Below are positions 35,368 to 44,038 of a DNA stretch of 64,000 nucleotides, in pieces (position 1 is the stretch's first letter; every line of letters begins with the position of its first letter). The notes beneath the pieces are model-generated. The model made no database searches. It had not been told where the DNA came from and saw only the letters and a program-made list of their open reading frames with translations. A program made the translations under genes and the position numbers. The stretch is from Alkaliphilus transvaalensis ATCC 700919 (lineage in GTDB: Bacteria; Bacillota; Clostridia; Peptostreptococcales; Natronincolaceae). Location: contig NZ_JHYF01000015.1 in NCBI RefSeq assembly GCF_000621485.1, positions 62,001 to 126,000 of the forward strand, written 5' to 3'.

Positions 35368-36921
35368 ATGGGTGAAAAAAGGGGAATAAGTACAGAAAAA
35401 ACAACAAGTAAAAGTATAATGATGCAAGGAACTGCTTCATCTGTGGGCAAGAGTCTATTAACGGCTGCCCTATGTCGGGTATTATATCAAGACGGCTATC
35501 GGGTAGTACCTTTTAAATCGCAAAATATGGCTTTAAATTCCTATATCACCGATGAGGGGATGGAGATGGGGAGGGCTCAGGTTATGCAGGCAGAGGCTGC
35601 AAACATTAAACCCCATGTACTGATGAATCCTATATTATTAAAGCCTTCTGCCGACACAGCTGCTCAAGTAATTATAAAGGGAAAAGTGCAGGGTAACATG
35701 ACAGCCGCCACATACCATCAATATAAACCACAGTTAAAGGAGATGCTAAGGGAGGTTTATAGGGAACTGGCAGAAGAATATGATGTAGTTGTTTTAGAGG
35801 GGGCTGGAAGCCCTGCAGAGATCAATCTAATGGAAAAAGATATCGTTAATATGGGGATGGCTGAAATAGCAGATGCACCTGTTATATTGGTAGGAGATAT
35901 CGATAGAGGAGGGGTATTTGCTTCGATATATGGCACCATTATGTTATTAGATAAGTACAGAGAGCGAATTAAGGGTGTTATTATAAATAAATTTAGAGGG
36001 GATAAAACAATTTTAGAACCAGGTCTAAAGATGTTAGAAGACCTAACAGGGGTCCCTGTGTTAGGGGTAATACCATATGGAGATTTTGATATCGAGGATG
36101 AAGATAGTGTAACCGAAAGGTTTAATCAAAAATTAAAAGGGAATGCAAAAATTAAAATAGACATTATTAAACTCCCCCACATTTCAAATTTTACAGATTT
36201 TCATATTTTAGAAACCTTCCCAGAGGTACAGATTAGGTATGTTAAGGGAAGGGACCAAATAAAAAATCCAGATATGATTATTATCCCAGGATCCAAAAAC
36301 ACAATAGCAGACTTAAAATTTATCAGAGAAAGTGGGTTAGAGAAGGAAATATTAACTGCCCATAAGGAAGGAAGCTTAGTTTTTGGCATCTGTGGGGGTT
36401 ATCAAATATTAGGTAAATGGATTAAAGACCCACAGGGAGTAGAAAGTTCCCTTCAAGAGATTAGAGGATTAGGCTTACTAGATATCGAAACTATTTTTGA
36501 GGGAGAAAAGGTGACTACTCAGGTAGAGGGAGTTATTGATAAAGATAGAATTAGTTTTATAGATACTCAAGAAGATTTTTATATTAAGGGATATGAAATC
36601 CATATGGGAAGAACAAAACTAGGTGAAAACACTAAACCCTTTGTGAAAATCGTTAATAAATTAGGAGAGGCCACCGACTATTTTGATGGTGCAATTAGTG
36701 AGGACTGTAGGGTAATGGGAACTTATCTTCACGGGGTCTTTGATCAGTTGCATTTTACCCGTAGACTGATGAGTTATTTTATTGAAATAAAGGGGCTAGA
36801 GCCTCTTCAAGAGGGACAACTTACTTTAGAGGAATATAAAAACAAAGAATACGATAAGTTAGCTAAGGCCTTTCGAGAAAATGTCGACATGGAAAAAATC
36901 TATCAAATATTAGGAGTATAA
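35368..36921 (+). CDS. cobQ: Cobyric acid synthase
   Basis: 517 residues. Glutamine-dependent amidotransferase that amidates side chains b, d, e and g of adenosylcobyrinic acid a,c-diamide. The N-terminal dethiobiotin-synthetase-like ATPase has P-loop GTASSVGKSL (21-30) and VVLEGAGSPAEINL. The C-terminal class I GATase domain has nucleophile Cys342 in FGICGGYQ and His455 in GTYLHGVFD. Starts two bases after the btuD fusion. Its presence means the operon is not only for salvage of complete corrinoids; earlier ring genes would have to lie elsewhere. Confidence 0.97.
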   Translation: MGEKRGISTEKTTSKSIMMQGTASSVGKSLLTAALCRVLYQDGYRVVPFKSQNMALNSYITDEGMEMGRAQVMQAEAANIKPHVLMNPILLKPSADTAAQVIIKGKVQGNMTAATYHQYKPQLKEMLREVYRELAEEYDVVVLEGAGSPAEINLMEKDIVNMGMAEIADAPVILVGDIDRGGVFASIYGTIMLLDKYRERIKGVIINKFRGDKTILEPGLKMLEDLTGVPVLGVIPYGDFDIEDEDSVTERFNQKLKGNAKIKIDIIKLPHISNFTDFHILETFPEVQIRYVKGRDQIKNPDMIIIPGSKNTIADLKFIRESGLEKEILTAHKEGSLVFGICGGYQILGKWIKDPQGVESSLQEIRGLGLLDIETIFEGEKVTTQVEGVIDKDRISFIDTQEDFYIKGYEIHMGRTKLGENTKPFVKIVNKLGEATDYFDGAISEDCRVMGTYLHGVFDQLHFTRRLMSYFIEIKGLEPLQEGQLTLEEYKNKEYDKLAKAFRENVDMEKIYQILGV

Positions 36922-36923
36922 TT

Positions 36924-37877
36924 ATGGAAATATTAATAGGGGGATATATATTAGACCTAATTTTTGGAGATCCACAAGGATTTCCTCATCCTGTACGTTA
37001 TATCGGTAGTTTAATTTCTTTTTTAGAGAAAAAGCTTTATTCAGATAAGAGCAATAAAACCCTTTTATTAGGAGGGACAGGACTAACTCTAGCCGTGGTA
37101 GTAACTACCTATTTAATTACCTATAGTTTAATAGCGCTGATGAAGATTCTTCATCCCCTAGCAGGAACCATCGTCTCAATTATTCTTGCTTATACAGTGT
37201 TGGCAACAAAATGTCTTCATAAAGAAAGTGAGAAGGTACTCATCCATTTAAAGAACCAAGACCTTTTAGGGGCGAGAAAGTATTTATCTTATATTGTTAG
37301 TCGTGATACAAGCCAGCTAGAAGAGAAGGAAATCGTACGAGGAACTGTAGAAACGGTTTCGGAAAATATTTCTGATGGAATCATCGCTCCACTTTTCTAT
37401 TTGTTTTTAGGGGGTGTGCCTTTGGCAATGGCCTATAAGGCAATTAATACCCTCGATTCAATGGTGGGCTATAAAAATGATCGATATCTTTATTTTGGTA
37501 GAGTTTCAGCAAAGTTAGATGATGTGGTGAATTATATTCCAGCTCGACTAACGGTGATCTTCATTGCCATAGGTGCTTTGATCTTAGGGAAGGACAGTAA
37601 TAGGAGTTTTAAAATAGCATTAAAAGACGGTAGAAACCATAATAGCCCTAATTCTGGCTATCCTGAGGCAGCTGTTGCAGGGGCATTAGGAATACAACTA
37701 GGGGGAGATAACTTCTATTTTGGTAAAGTTGTACATAAACCTACAATAGGTGACCCTACTTATCCATTAGAATCAAAACATATTTTAGAAACAATAAAAC
37801 TGATGTATGCAGCCTCTGCCTTGGCCTTATTATTTTTTCTAATTCTTCAATTACTATTAACAAAGGGGGTCCATTAA
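36924..37877 (+). CDS. cbiB: Adenosylcobinamide-phosphate synthase
   Basis: 317 residues, integral membrane protein with four to five hydrophobic segments. It attaches aminopropanol phosphate (made by CobD) to cobyric acid. The N-terminal signature LIFGDPQGFPHPVRYIG, then RGTVETVSENISDGIIAPLFY and DGRNHNSPNSGYPEAAVAGAL, are diagnostic. Starts two bases after cobQ and ends directly at the start of the next gene, so it is tightly coupled. Confidence 0.96.
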   Translation: MEILIGGYILDLIFGDPQGFPHPVRYIGSLISFLEKKLYSDKSNKTLLLGGTGLTLAVVVTTYLITYSLIALMKILHPLAGTIVSIILAYTVLATKCLHKESEKVLIHLKNQDLLGARKYLSYIVSRDTSQLEEKEIVRGTVETVSENISDGIIAPLFYLFLGGVPLAMAYKAINTLDSMVGYKNDRYLYFGRVSAKLDDVVNYIPARLTVIFIAIGALILGKDSNRSFKIALKDGRNHNSPNSGYPEAAVAGALGIQLGGDNFYFGKVVHKPTIGDPTYPLESKHILETIKLMYAASALALLFFLILQLLLTKGVH

Positions 37878-38960
37878 ATGATCCATGGGGGCAATGTATC
37901 TGAAATAGAAAAAGAGTATGGAATAAGCCGAAAAGAAATATTAGATTTTAGTGCAAACATTAATCCTTTAGGAGTACCAGAGACCCTTAAAAAAATTCTG
38001 GTGAATACAATTTCAGACTTGATTAATTACCCAGATATAAATTATGATGATTTAAAAAATGCCATTGGGGAAAAATATAAACTATCACAAGACCATATAT
38101 ATGTCGGCAACGGTGGTGTACAGGTGATATTCGATTTTATTAGGGCTGTAAAGCCAAAGAAGAGCTTGGTGGTACATCCTACCTTTGCAGAATATGAAAG
38201 AGCCCTACAAGGGGTAGAAAGTAAAATAGAAGAATATCAGCTTAAAGAGGAGTCAGAGTTTCTTTTAAATGTAGAAGACCTGCTTCAAAAAATTGATGAA
38301 GGCTATGATCTTGTGGTCCTTTGTAACCCTAATAATCCAACAGGAACCTTAACATCAAAAGAAAAACTTAAGCCTCTTATGGAGCTATGTCAAAAAAAAG
38401 GTACGTTTTTATTGATAGATGAGGCTTTTATGGACTTTATTGAAGCGGGGGAGGAGATAAGTCTATTAACCGACTGCAAAGATTGGGATCATCTATTAAT
38501 AACCCGCTCCTTTACCAAGTTTTATGGTATTCCAGGGTTGCGCTTAGGTTTTGGCGTATGTTCCCATCACGGGGTTCTTAATCAGCTAAATAAGCAAATG
38601 ATCCCTTGGACAGTAAATACCTTTGCCAGTAATTTTGGAAAGGTATTATTAGAAGAAACTAGTTATGAAGATAGTACTTATCAATGGCTAAAAAATGAAA
38701 AAGCTTATTTCATAAATGAATTAGAAAAGCTAGGGTTGTTTAAAATTTATCAATCTTCTGCTAATTATATTTTTATGAAGCTACTTAATGATGAAATAGA
38801 TGTTAAAACTTTGAGAGAGGAACTTATCAAACATCATATTTTAATTCGAGATTGTAGTAATTTTAAAGGTCTAGACAATAGGTTTTTAAGAATAGCCATA
38901 AAAGATTTTAAGGCGAATCAACGGATGATTCAAGCCCTTAAGTCAGTTTTTAACTGTTAA
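37878..38960 (+). CDS. cobD: Threonine-phosphate decarboxylase
   Basis: 360 residues, PLP enzyme related to histidinol-phosphate aminotransferase. It decarboxylates L-threonine O-3-phosphate to aminopropanol phosphate for CbiB. Start MIHGGNVSEIEKEYG and DFSANINPLG are typical of CobD. CNPNNPTG (149-156), the Asp of LIDEAFMDF and Schiff-base Lys214 in SFTKFYGIPGLR follow. Last gene of the B12 operon, ending at a bidirectional terminator shared with the fur-type gene. Confidence 0.95.
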   Translation: MIHGGNVSEIEKEYGISRKEILDFSANINPLGVPETLKKILVNTISDLINYPDINYDDLKNAIGEKYKLSQDHIYVGNGGVQVIFDFIRAVKPKKSLVVHPTFAEYERALQGVESKIEEYQLKEESEFLLNVEDLLQKIDEGYDLVVLCNPNNPTGTLTSKEKLKPLMELCQKKGTFLLIDEAFMDFIEAGEEISLLTDCKDWDHLLITRSFTKFYGIPGLRLGFGVCSHHGVLNQLNKQMIPWTVNTFASNFGKVLLEETSYEDSTYQWLKNEKAYFINELEKLGLFKIYQSSANYIFMKLLNDEIDVKTLREELIKHHILIRDCSNFKGLDNRFLRIAIKDFKANQRMIQALKSVFNC

Positions 38961-38990
38961 AAAACTAATATTTAGAGTGATGATCATAAA

Positions 38991-39037
38991 AAAACCAGCT
39001 AGATGCGTATTAGAAAAATACGAAAAATGCTGGTTTT
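38991..39037. terminator. Bidirectional terminator between cobD and the Fur-type gene
   Basis: AAAACCAGC ... GCTGGTTTT with inner CGTATT/AATACG stem; T-runs occur on both strands. The sequence strongly resembles the terminator at 7021-7065. Confidence 0.88.
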
Positions 39038-39045
39038 GGCAGTAT

Positions 39046-39459
39046 CTAGGCTCCGCTACAACTAGGGCACACACCATAGAAACTTAATTGCTGTTTTGAT
39101 ATTTTGTAGTTTGTTTTTTCCTCTACAACACTTGCTAATTCAGAGAAGGAATCTTCAAAAAGATCTTCTACCTTTTGACATTTAGTACAAATAAGATGGG
39201 GATGGCTAGTGGCAATAAAGTCATACCTGAAACTGTTTTCACCGACATTAATTACTTGAATAAGTCCTAATTCTTCAAATAGCTCTAAGGATTTATATAC
39301 AGTTGCTAAACTAATAGTCGGATAAGTAGGGGCAAGTTTATTGTAAACTGCCTCTGCATTAGGATGGGTAGGGCTGTCTTTTAAGGCATTGTAAACTGCT
39401 ATTCTTTGGGGAGTAATTTTACAGCTACCGTTCTTTAATACTTTGATTAAATTCTCCAT
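39046..39459 (-). CDS. Fur-family metal or peroxide regulator (PerR/Fur-like)
   Basis: 137 residues. Winged-helix DNA-binding part (about 14-72, TPQRIAVYNALKDS and ISLATVYKSLELFEE) and a dimer domain with HPHLIC. Two CxxC pairs, Cys91/Cys94 and Cys131/Cys134, form the structural zinc site. Length and HPHLIC fit either PerR or Fur, and metal specificity cannot be settled from motifs. The upstream region carries AT-rich dyads like Per/Fur boxes, suggesting autoregulation and shared control of the divergent HAD gene. Start ATG at 39459, minus-strand ribosome site GGCGGTG. Confidence 0.9.
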   Translation of the reverse strand: MENLIKVLKNGSCKITPQRIAVYNALKDSPTHPNAEAVYNKLAPTYPTISLATVYKSLELFEELGLIQVINVGENSFRYDFIATSHPHLICTKCQKVEDLFEDSFSELASVVEEKTNYKISKQQLSFYGVCPSCSGA

Positions 39460-39484
39460 TTATTCACCGCCTAAGAAATAATAA

Positions 39485-39525
39485 TTATTAATTATAATGT
39501 TATCTTAATTATAAAATAATGTTAA
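39485..39525. promoter_or_regulatory. Candidate Fur/PerR operator region
   Basis: TTATTAATTATAATG (39485-39499) and TAATTATAAAATAATGTTAA (39506-39525) resemble the TTATAAT-N-ATTATAA box. They lie 25 to 65 bases upstream of the regulator start, between divergent genes. Confidence 0.4.
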
Positions 39526-39596
39526 TAAATTGTCAATCGTCATAATGGAAAATAATATTAATTTTTTGACAAATAACAACCGAAGGAGGGTTAAAA

Positions 39597-40436
39597 ATGA
39601 AATATAAATTAGTTGTTATGGATATGGATGGTACATTGTTAAATGGAAACAATGAGGTTAGTGAAGGAACACAAGTGGTGTTAAAGGAAGCTGCACAGCA
39701 AGGCGTAAACTTAGCCATAGCCACAGGAAGAATCTACACCTCTGCAAGAAAATATGCAGAATTATTAGGGATTGAAGCCCCTATTATTGCTTGCAATGGA
39801 GCGTTGATCAGAAATCGTGTTAGTAATGAGGTGATCTATCATAATGAAATTTCAAAAGAAGATGCAATACAGGTAATTAAAATTGCAAAAGCCCATAATA
39901 TATACTTTCATTTTTATGGCCAAGAAAAACTTTATGTTGAAGAAGCGGGGTTGCCCTATCTATGGGAATGCTATTGGGGTGGAAGAAATAGAAATAATGA
40001 AAAAATCGATATCGAAGAGATTAAGGACGCAATGGATTATATTGAAACTGAAAAACCGCAAATCTTGAAGTTTGTTTTAGTAGACCAACAGCCAGAGAAA
40101 TTAATCGCAATTAGAAAAGAACTAGAGAAAGTTTCCACAATTGAAGTTGATAAATCGTGGCATAACAATTTAGAAATCATGAATAAAGGTGTTTCTAAAG
40201 GTAAGGCAATTAGCCAACTGAGTAGGCTTATGGGAATAAAAAAAGAAGAGGTTATCGCTTTTGGAGATAATTATAATGATCTCTCGATGAAGGACTATTC
40301 TGGAGCATTTGTGGCAATGGGAAATAGTGAAGAAGAAGTAAAAAAGGCAGCTACCTTTTTAACAACAACTAATAATGAAGATGGTGTAGCAGAAGGAATA
40401 AAGAAATATGTTTTAAGTGAATCGTTATTAGAATGA
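39597..40436 (+). CDS. Cof-type HAD-IIB phosphatase
   Basis: 279 residues. HAD motif I DMDGT with nucleophile Asp9 and Asp11, motif II IATGRIYTSARKYAELLG, motif III Lys in NKGVSKGKAI, motif IV FGDNYNDLSM. The Cof-type C2 cap sits between motifs II and III. These enzymes dephosphorylate sugar phosphates, FMN or similar; the exact substrate cannot be read. Start ATG 39597 after GGAGGG. The stop codon TGA overlaps the first bases of an element B fragment. Confidence 0.93.
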   Translation: MKYKLVVMDMDGTLLNGNNEVSEGTQVVLKEAAQQGVNLAIATGRIYTSARKYAELLGIEAPIIACNGALIRNRVSNEVIYHNEISKEDAIQVIKIAKAHNIYFHFYGQEKLYVEEAGLPYLWECYWGGRNRNNEKIDIEEIKDAMDYIETEKPQILKFVLVDQQPEKLIAIRKELEKVSTIEVDKSWHNNLEIMNKGVSKGKAISQLSRLMGIKKEEVIAFGDNYNDLSMKDYSGAFVAMGNSEEEVKKAATFLTTTNNEDGVAEGIKKYVLSESLLE

Positions 40437-40470
40437 GGAAATTGCATAATTAATTTTATTTTATATATTA
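40435..40470 (+). repeat. Element B fragment (copy 2)
   Basis: GAGGAAATTGCATAATTAAT followed by AT-rich sequence, matching the left end of element B at 15412. No matching right end is evident. It begins within the TGA stop of the HAD gene. Confidence 0.5.
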
Positions 40471-40517
40471 AAGCAAATGAAAACTCCGCTGTTTAGTGCA
40501 ACAACTTATATATCATG

Positions 40518-40568
40518 GTAGTGGTTTAATGGTCCTTAAGATCTTAAACTGCTACTTGTTATTTTTTG
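40518..40568 (+). terminator. Probable terminator downstream of the HAD gene
   Basis: GTAGTGGTTTAA pairs with TTAAACTGCTAC through two wobbles, followed by TTGTTATTTTTT. The rest of this 307-base gap holds nothing else I can identify. Confidence 0.65.
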
Positions 40569-40743
40569 AAGGAAATTATCCTTTATAGGACGAAGTATTA
40601 CTTATAGAATTAATATTTATGGAAGTATAATTCTCTCCCCATCATTCTTAAAAGAAGCAGAAAGAAATTGAGAAATAAATTATACTGTATTGTCCTTTAA
40701 TTGAAAGATTATTTAAAAAGAGTGTTAGAAGGATGTGTATGAG

Positions 40744-41898
40744 GTGAAAAAAGAAATTGTTTCGGTAGTAGCATGTAAAGATTACGACTATCTTAAAGTA
40801 AGGGCTGCAATAGAGAGAAACTTTGAAGATTTAGGTGGTATCAGTCGATTTATTAAAAAAGGGGATCGGGTATTACTGAAGTTGAATCTTCTAATGAAAA
40901 AGAAGCCAGAAGAGGCGACAACAACCCATCCGATATTTACCAAGGCATTAGCTAGTATATTAATAGACTATGGAGCAGAGGTGATTATAGGTGATAGCCC
41001 AGGAGGCCCTTTTAATACTAACGCGTTAAAGGGGATCTATAGAGCTTGTGGGATTGAAAAAGTAGCAGAAGAGGTAGGAGCAAAATTAAACTATAATACC
41101 AACTCGGCTGAAATTGAAAATAAGGAGGGGTTGTTATTAAAGAAAATTACGGGAATAGCAGTCCTTCAAGAGGTAGATCAAGTCATTTCAGTCTCTAAGC
41201 TAAAAACCCACGGGATGATGCTCTTTACAGGGGCCGTTAAAAATATGTTTGGGATAGTAGCGGGTTTGGAGAAGGCAGAATATCATGTTCGGATGCCTAA
41301 AAATGTAGATTTTTCTAATGCATTGGTGGACATTTGCATAGCTGCCAAGCCAGTACTATCCTTTATGGATGGAATTGTAGGGATGGAGGGGGCTGGCCCA
41401 AGTGCAGGAGATCCACGGGAAATTGGAGCTGTACTTGCGTCAACAAGTCCCTATCACTTAGATGTAGTGGCAACTAATATAATTAATTTAAACCCGATGA
41501 AAGTACCAACGATTCAAAGATGTGTAGAAAGAAGCCTTTGTAAGGGAAATTTTGAAGACATCCAACTGAAGGGAGATCATTTAGAGCAATTCAGAATAAA
41601 GGATTTTATTATTCCAGAAATCAGAAGCATAGATTTGCTTGAAGGTAAACTTCCAAAGTTTTTAAGAGAAATACTAAATTCAGCTATGCAACCTAAGCCA
41701 GTTTTTACCCATGAAACCTGTGTAGGTTGTGGAGACTGCGGAAAATTCTGTCCACCACAGGTGATTACCATGACAGAGAAAAGACCCTTTGTTGATTTAG
41801 AAGGCTGTATTCGATGTTTCTGTTGTCAAGAACTATGCCCAGTAAAGGCAGTAGAGATCCATAGACCCTTATTAATGAAGTTAATGGCAAGGTTATAA
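40744..41898 (+). CDS. DUF362 protein with C-terminal two-cluster ferredoxin domain
   Basis: 384 residues from GTG 40744, chosen because AGAAGGA ends ten bases upstream; the GTG at 40735 would be too close. The DUF362 core (about 1-300) contains VLLKLNLLMKKKPEEATTTHP and SVSKLKTHGMMLFTGAVKNMFG. Residues about 315-372 are a bacterial ferredoxin: CVGCGDCGKFCP and CIRCFCCQELCP, two [4Fe-4S] clusters. The fold and clusters suggest a soluble redox enzyme. DUF362 proteins are widespread in anaerobes without an agreed reaction. A second DUF362 gene without clusters follows. Confidence 0.85.
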   Translation: MKKEIVSVVACKDYDYLKVRAAIERNFEDLGGISRFIKKGDRVLLKLNLLMKKKPEEATTTHPIFTKALASILIDYGAEVIIGDSPGGPFNTNALKGIYRACGIEKVAEEVGAKLNYNTNSAEIENKEGLLLKKITGIAVLQEVDQVISVSKLKTHGMMLFTGAVKNMFGIVAGLEKAEYHVRMPKNVDFSNALVDICIAAKPVLSFMDGIVGMEGAGPSAGDPREIGAVLASTSPYHLDVVATNIINLNPMKVPTIQRCVERSLCKGNFEDIQLKGDHLEQFRIKDFIIPEIRSIDLLEGKLPKFLREILNSAMQPKPVFTHETCVGCGDCGKFCPPQVITMTEKRPFVDLEGCIRCFCCQELCPVKAVEIHRPLLMKLMARL

Positions 41899-41926
41899 TG
41901 AATTAGTAGAAACAAGGTATAGGAAT

Positions 41927-41977
41927 CCTCCCATTGGAAAGAAATAGTATAGATATTATTTTCTAGGGAGGTTTTTT
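41927..41977 (+). promoter_or_regulatory. Hairpin that pairs the downstream ribosome site (terminator or SD sequestration)
   Basis: CCTCCC (41927-41932) pairs with GGGAGG (41966-41971), extended by GAAAGAAATA/TATTATTTTC. GGGAGG is the ribosome site of the gene starting at 41979, and six T follow it. It could terminate transcription after the first DUF362 gene and, on readthrough, hide the ribosome site of the second. Confidence 0.6.
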
Positions 41978-41978
41978 A

Positions 41979-42911
41979 ATGAAGAATAGAAGAGTGACTG
42001 AGGCAATTGTATCAATTGCAAGAAACAGGGTAGAAGAAAAATCTATTGTAGAAGCCCTTAATCTATTGCCAATAGAGGCTATCATAAAACCAGAGGATTG
42101 TGTAGTGATCACACCTAATTGGGTTAAGTCCCAACCGCCCCATACAGCAACAGTAGTAGGGCCTGAAACCCTACGGGAACTTATTCAATATGTTAAATCA
42201 AAGAATCCTAAAAGAATTGTTGTAGCAGTAGGATCAGGGGGCGATGATACTAAAAATGTCTTTAGAAATATTGGCTATGATAGAATAATTGAAGAGGAAA
42301 AAGTCGAGTTTGTAGACCTAAACTTTGGGCCTTATATTAACCTAGCTTTAGGTCATGAGGTAATTAATCAAACTGAAATGAACAAACTCATGATGGAAAC
42401 AGATGTTTTAATTAGTTTTACTCAATTGAAATATCATGAGGAAGCTACAATGAGTGCTTCAATTAAAAACATTGCATTGGGATGGCCTCCAGCTGAAGTT
42501 CATGGTTTTCCTAAGAAAAAGCTTGGAATTCATGAAGACTTACATGGCTTTATTGTTGCAATGACGAAGAAATTTCCTGCCGACATCTCAATTATTAGTG
42601 TGGATAAAGCCATGATTGGGACAGGGCCCTCTGATGGAAAGGCTGTTAATACAGAAGGGTTAGTTATTGCATCAACTGATGCCGTTGCAGCCGACGCCAT
42701 TGGTGGAAGACTTCTAGGCTTTCTGCCCCAAGCAGTACAATATCTATACACCCTATATCGTGATGGTGTAGGAGAGGCTGATCCTAAAAAGATGACAATG
42801 AGGGGTGTTACTTTAGCCGATGCAGAAAAGATTTTCTCTGTTGCTGCTTATGGGCAAGAGGTTGTATTAGATCAGAATAATCAAATTAAGGATCTACATG
42901 GAAATAGATAA
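41979..42911 (+). CDS. DUF362 protein (no iron-sulfur domain)
   Basis: 310 residues. It has the DUF362 pattern: VVITPNWVKSQPPHTATVVGP, the KNPKRIVVAVGSGG nucleotide-fold strand, ISFTQLKYHEEATMSASIKN (matching SVSKLKTHGMMLFTGAVKN of the neighbour) and VIASTDAVAADAIGGRLLGF. The two genes are related but not close duplicates; this one lacks the C-terminal ferredoxin part. They may form partner subunits (inference). Start ATG 41979, with the ribosome site inside the hairpin just upstream. Confidence 0.82.
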   Translation: MKNRRVTEAIVSIARNRVEEKSIVEALNLLPIEAIIKPEDCVVITPNWVKSQPPHTATVVGPETLRELIQYVKSKNPKRIVVAVGSGGDDTKNVFRNIGYDRIIEEEKVEFVDLNFGPYINLALGHEVINQTEMNKLMMETDVLISFTQLKYHEEATMSASIKNIALGWPPAEVHGFPKKKLGIHEDLHGFIVAMTKKFPADISIISVDKAMIGTGPSDGKAVNTEGLVIASTDAVAADAIGGRLLGFLPQAVQYLYTLYRDGVGEADPKKMTMRGVTLADAEKIFSVAAYGQEVVLDQNNQIKDLHGNR

Positions 42912-42944
42912 ATAAAAACTTCGGTGAAAACCGAAGTTTTTATT
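42911..42944. terminator. Bidirectional terminator between the DUF362 and degV-type genes
   Basis: AATAAAAACTTCGG, loop TGAAAA, CCGAAGTTTTTATT. It covers the minus-strand stop codon of the DegV gene. Confidence 0.95.
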
Positions 42945-43806
42945 CTCCATCAGTAGATGGGGATTCTTTTAATACATAATTAATCCCTATTGTGCTTGGG
43001 CCACAATGACTTGCTATAACACATCCAGCAGTTAAAATAATTACTTCTCTATCAGGTATAATCCTACTAATTTCAGACTTTAGATAATCTGCCTCTTCGT
43101 GGGCAATTGAATGAATAATGATGATTTTCTTGCTGGAAATAAGTTGAGCATCTTCAATTACTTGATTTAACAGAGCTGTAACAAGCTTTTCTCGTTTTCC
43201 CTTATTCTTTTCTCCAAGGACTAACTTTCCTTCTATAACATGGAGCATAGGTTTAATACCTAACATATTGCCCATGATACTTTCTAAAGAAGTACAACGA
43301 CCGCCCTTGCGAAGATATTCTAAGGAATCTACGATAAAGGTAGTTCTAACTTTAGGAACTGTCTCACGAATTTTAATATCTATGGTTTCAAAGTCTAGAC
43401 CTGCTTTTACATATTCAGCTGCCTGTAAAACTAATAAGCCTAAACCTGTGGAGATATTTAAAGAGTCAATTACTTTTATTTTTTGGTCTTTAAACTCATT
43501 AGCAGCAATTTTTGCATTTTGGATTGCTGATGCTAATTTTGAGGATGTACCAATATAAATGATCTCCTTACCTGCATCTACTTGACTCTTAAAAATATCA
43601 TAATAATCGGAAGAACTAGGAGCGGCAGTTACAGGTAGTTCACCTGTAGTTGCAACGCCTTCATAAATAACCTCAGGAGAAATATTAATGCCATCCTTGT
43701 AGGTGTTGTTTTGAAACTGAAGATACATAGGAACTACTAATATATTAAATTTATTAAGAAGACTCAAAGAAAGATCACAAGTACTATCGGTTACTATCTG
43801 GATCAT
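42940..43806 (-). CDS. DegV family fatty-acid-binding protein
   Basis: 288 residues. DegV family members bind fatty acids and supply them to fatty-acid kinase FakA. Visible signatures are IVTDSTCDLSLSLL at the N-terminus, MYLQFQNNTYKDG, TAAPSSSDYYDIF, YIGTSSKLASAIQNA, VDSLEYLRKGGR and the C-terminal IASHCGPSTIGINY. No FakA gene is in the window. Single gene on the minus strand with a ribosome site TAATGGGGGTTAATC upstream of ATG 43806. Confidence 0.93.
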   Translation of the reverse strand: MIQIVTDSTCDLSLSLLNKFNILVVPMYLQFQNNTYKDGINISPEVIYEGVATTGELPVTAAPSSSDYYDIFKSQVDAGKEIIYIGTSSKLASAIQNAKIAANEFKDQKIKVIDSLNISTGLGLLVLQAAEYVKAGLDFETIDIKIRETVPKVRTTFIVDSLEYLRKGGRCTSLESIMGNMLGIKPMLHVIEGKLVLGEKNKGKREKLVTALLNQVIEDAQLISSKKIIIIHSIAHEEADYLKSEISRIIPDREVIILTAGCVIASHCGPSTIGINYVLKESPSTDGE

Positions 43807-44038
43807 TGATTAACCCCCATTAAGGTAAATTTTAATTCTTTGTTATATCATATTACTATATTACTAAAAATTGATTAATTTTTAAAGCCTAATGGTATAT
43901 ATTACAATAAGTTTTAACAAAGAAAGAACTTTGCTATAATATTTAGGGTAATAATAAGTTATATTTTCAATAATAGACAGGAATTATACAATTTTAAACT
44001 TATGGGGATAAATTATTCTAAAATAAGGAGGAAAAAAT

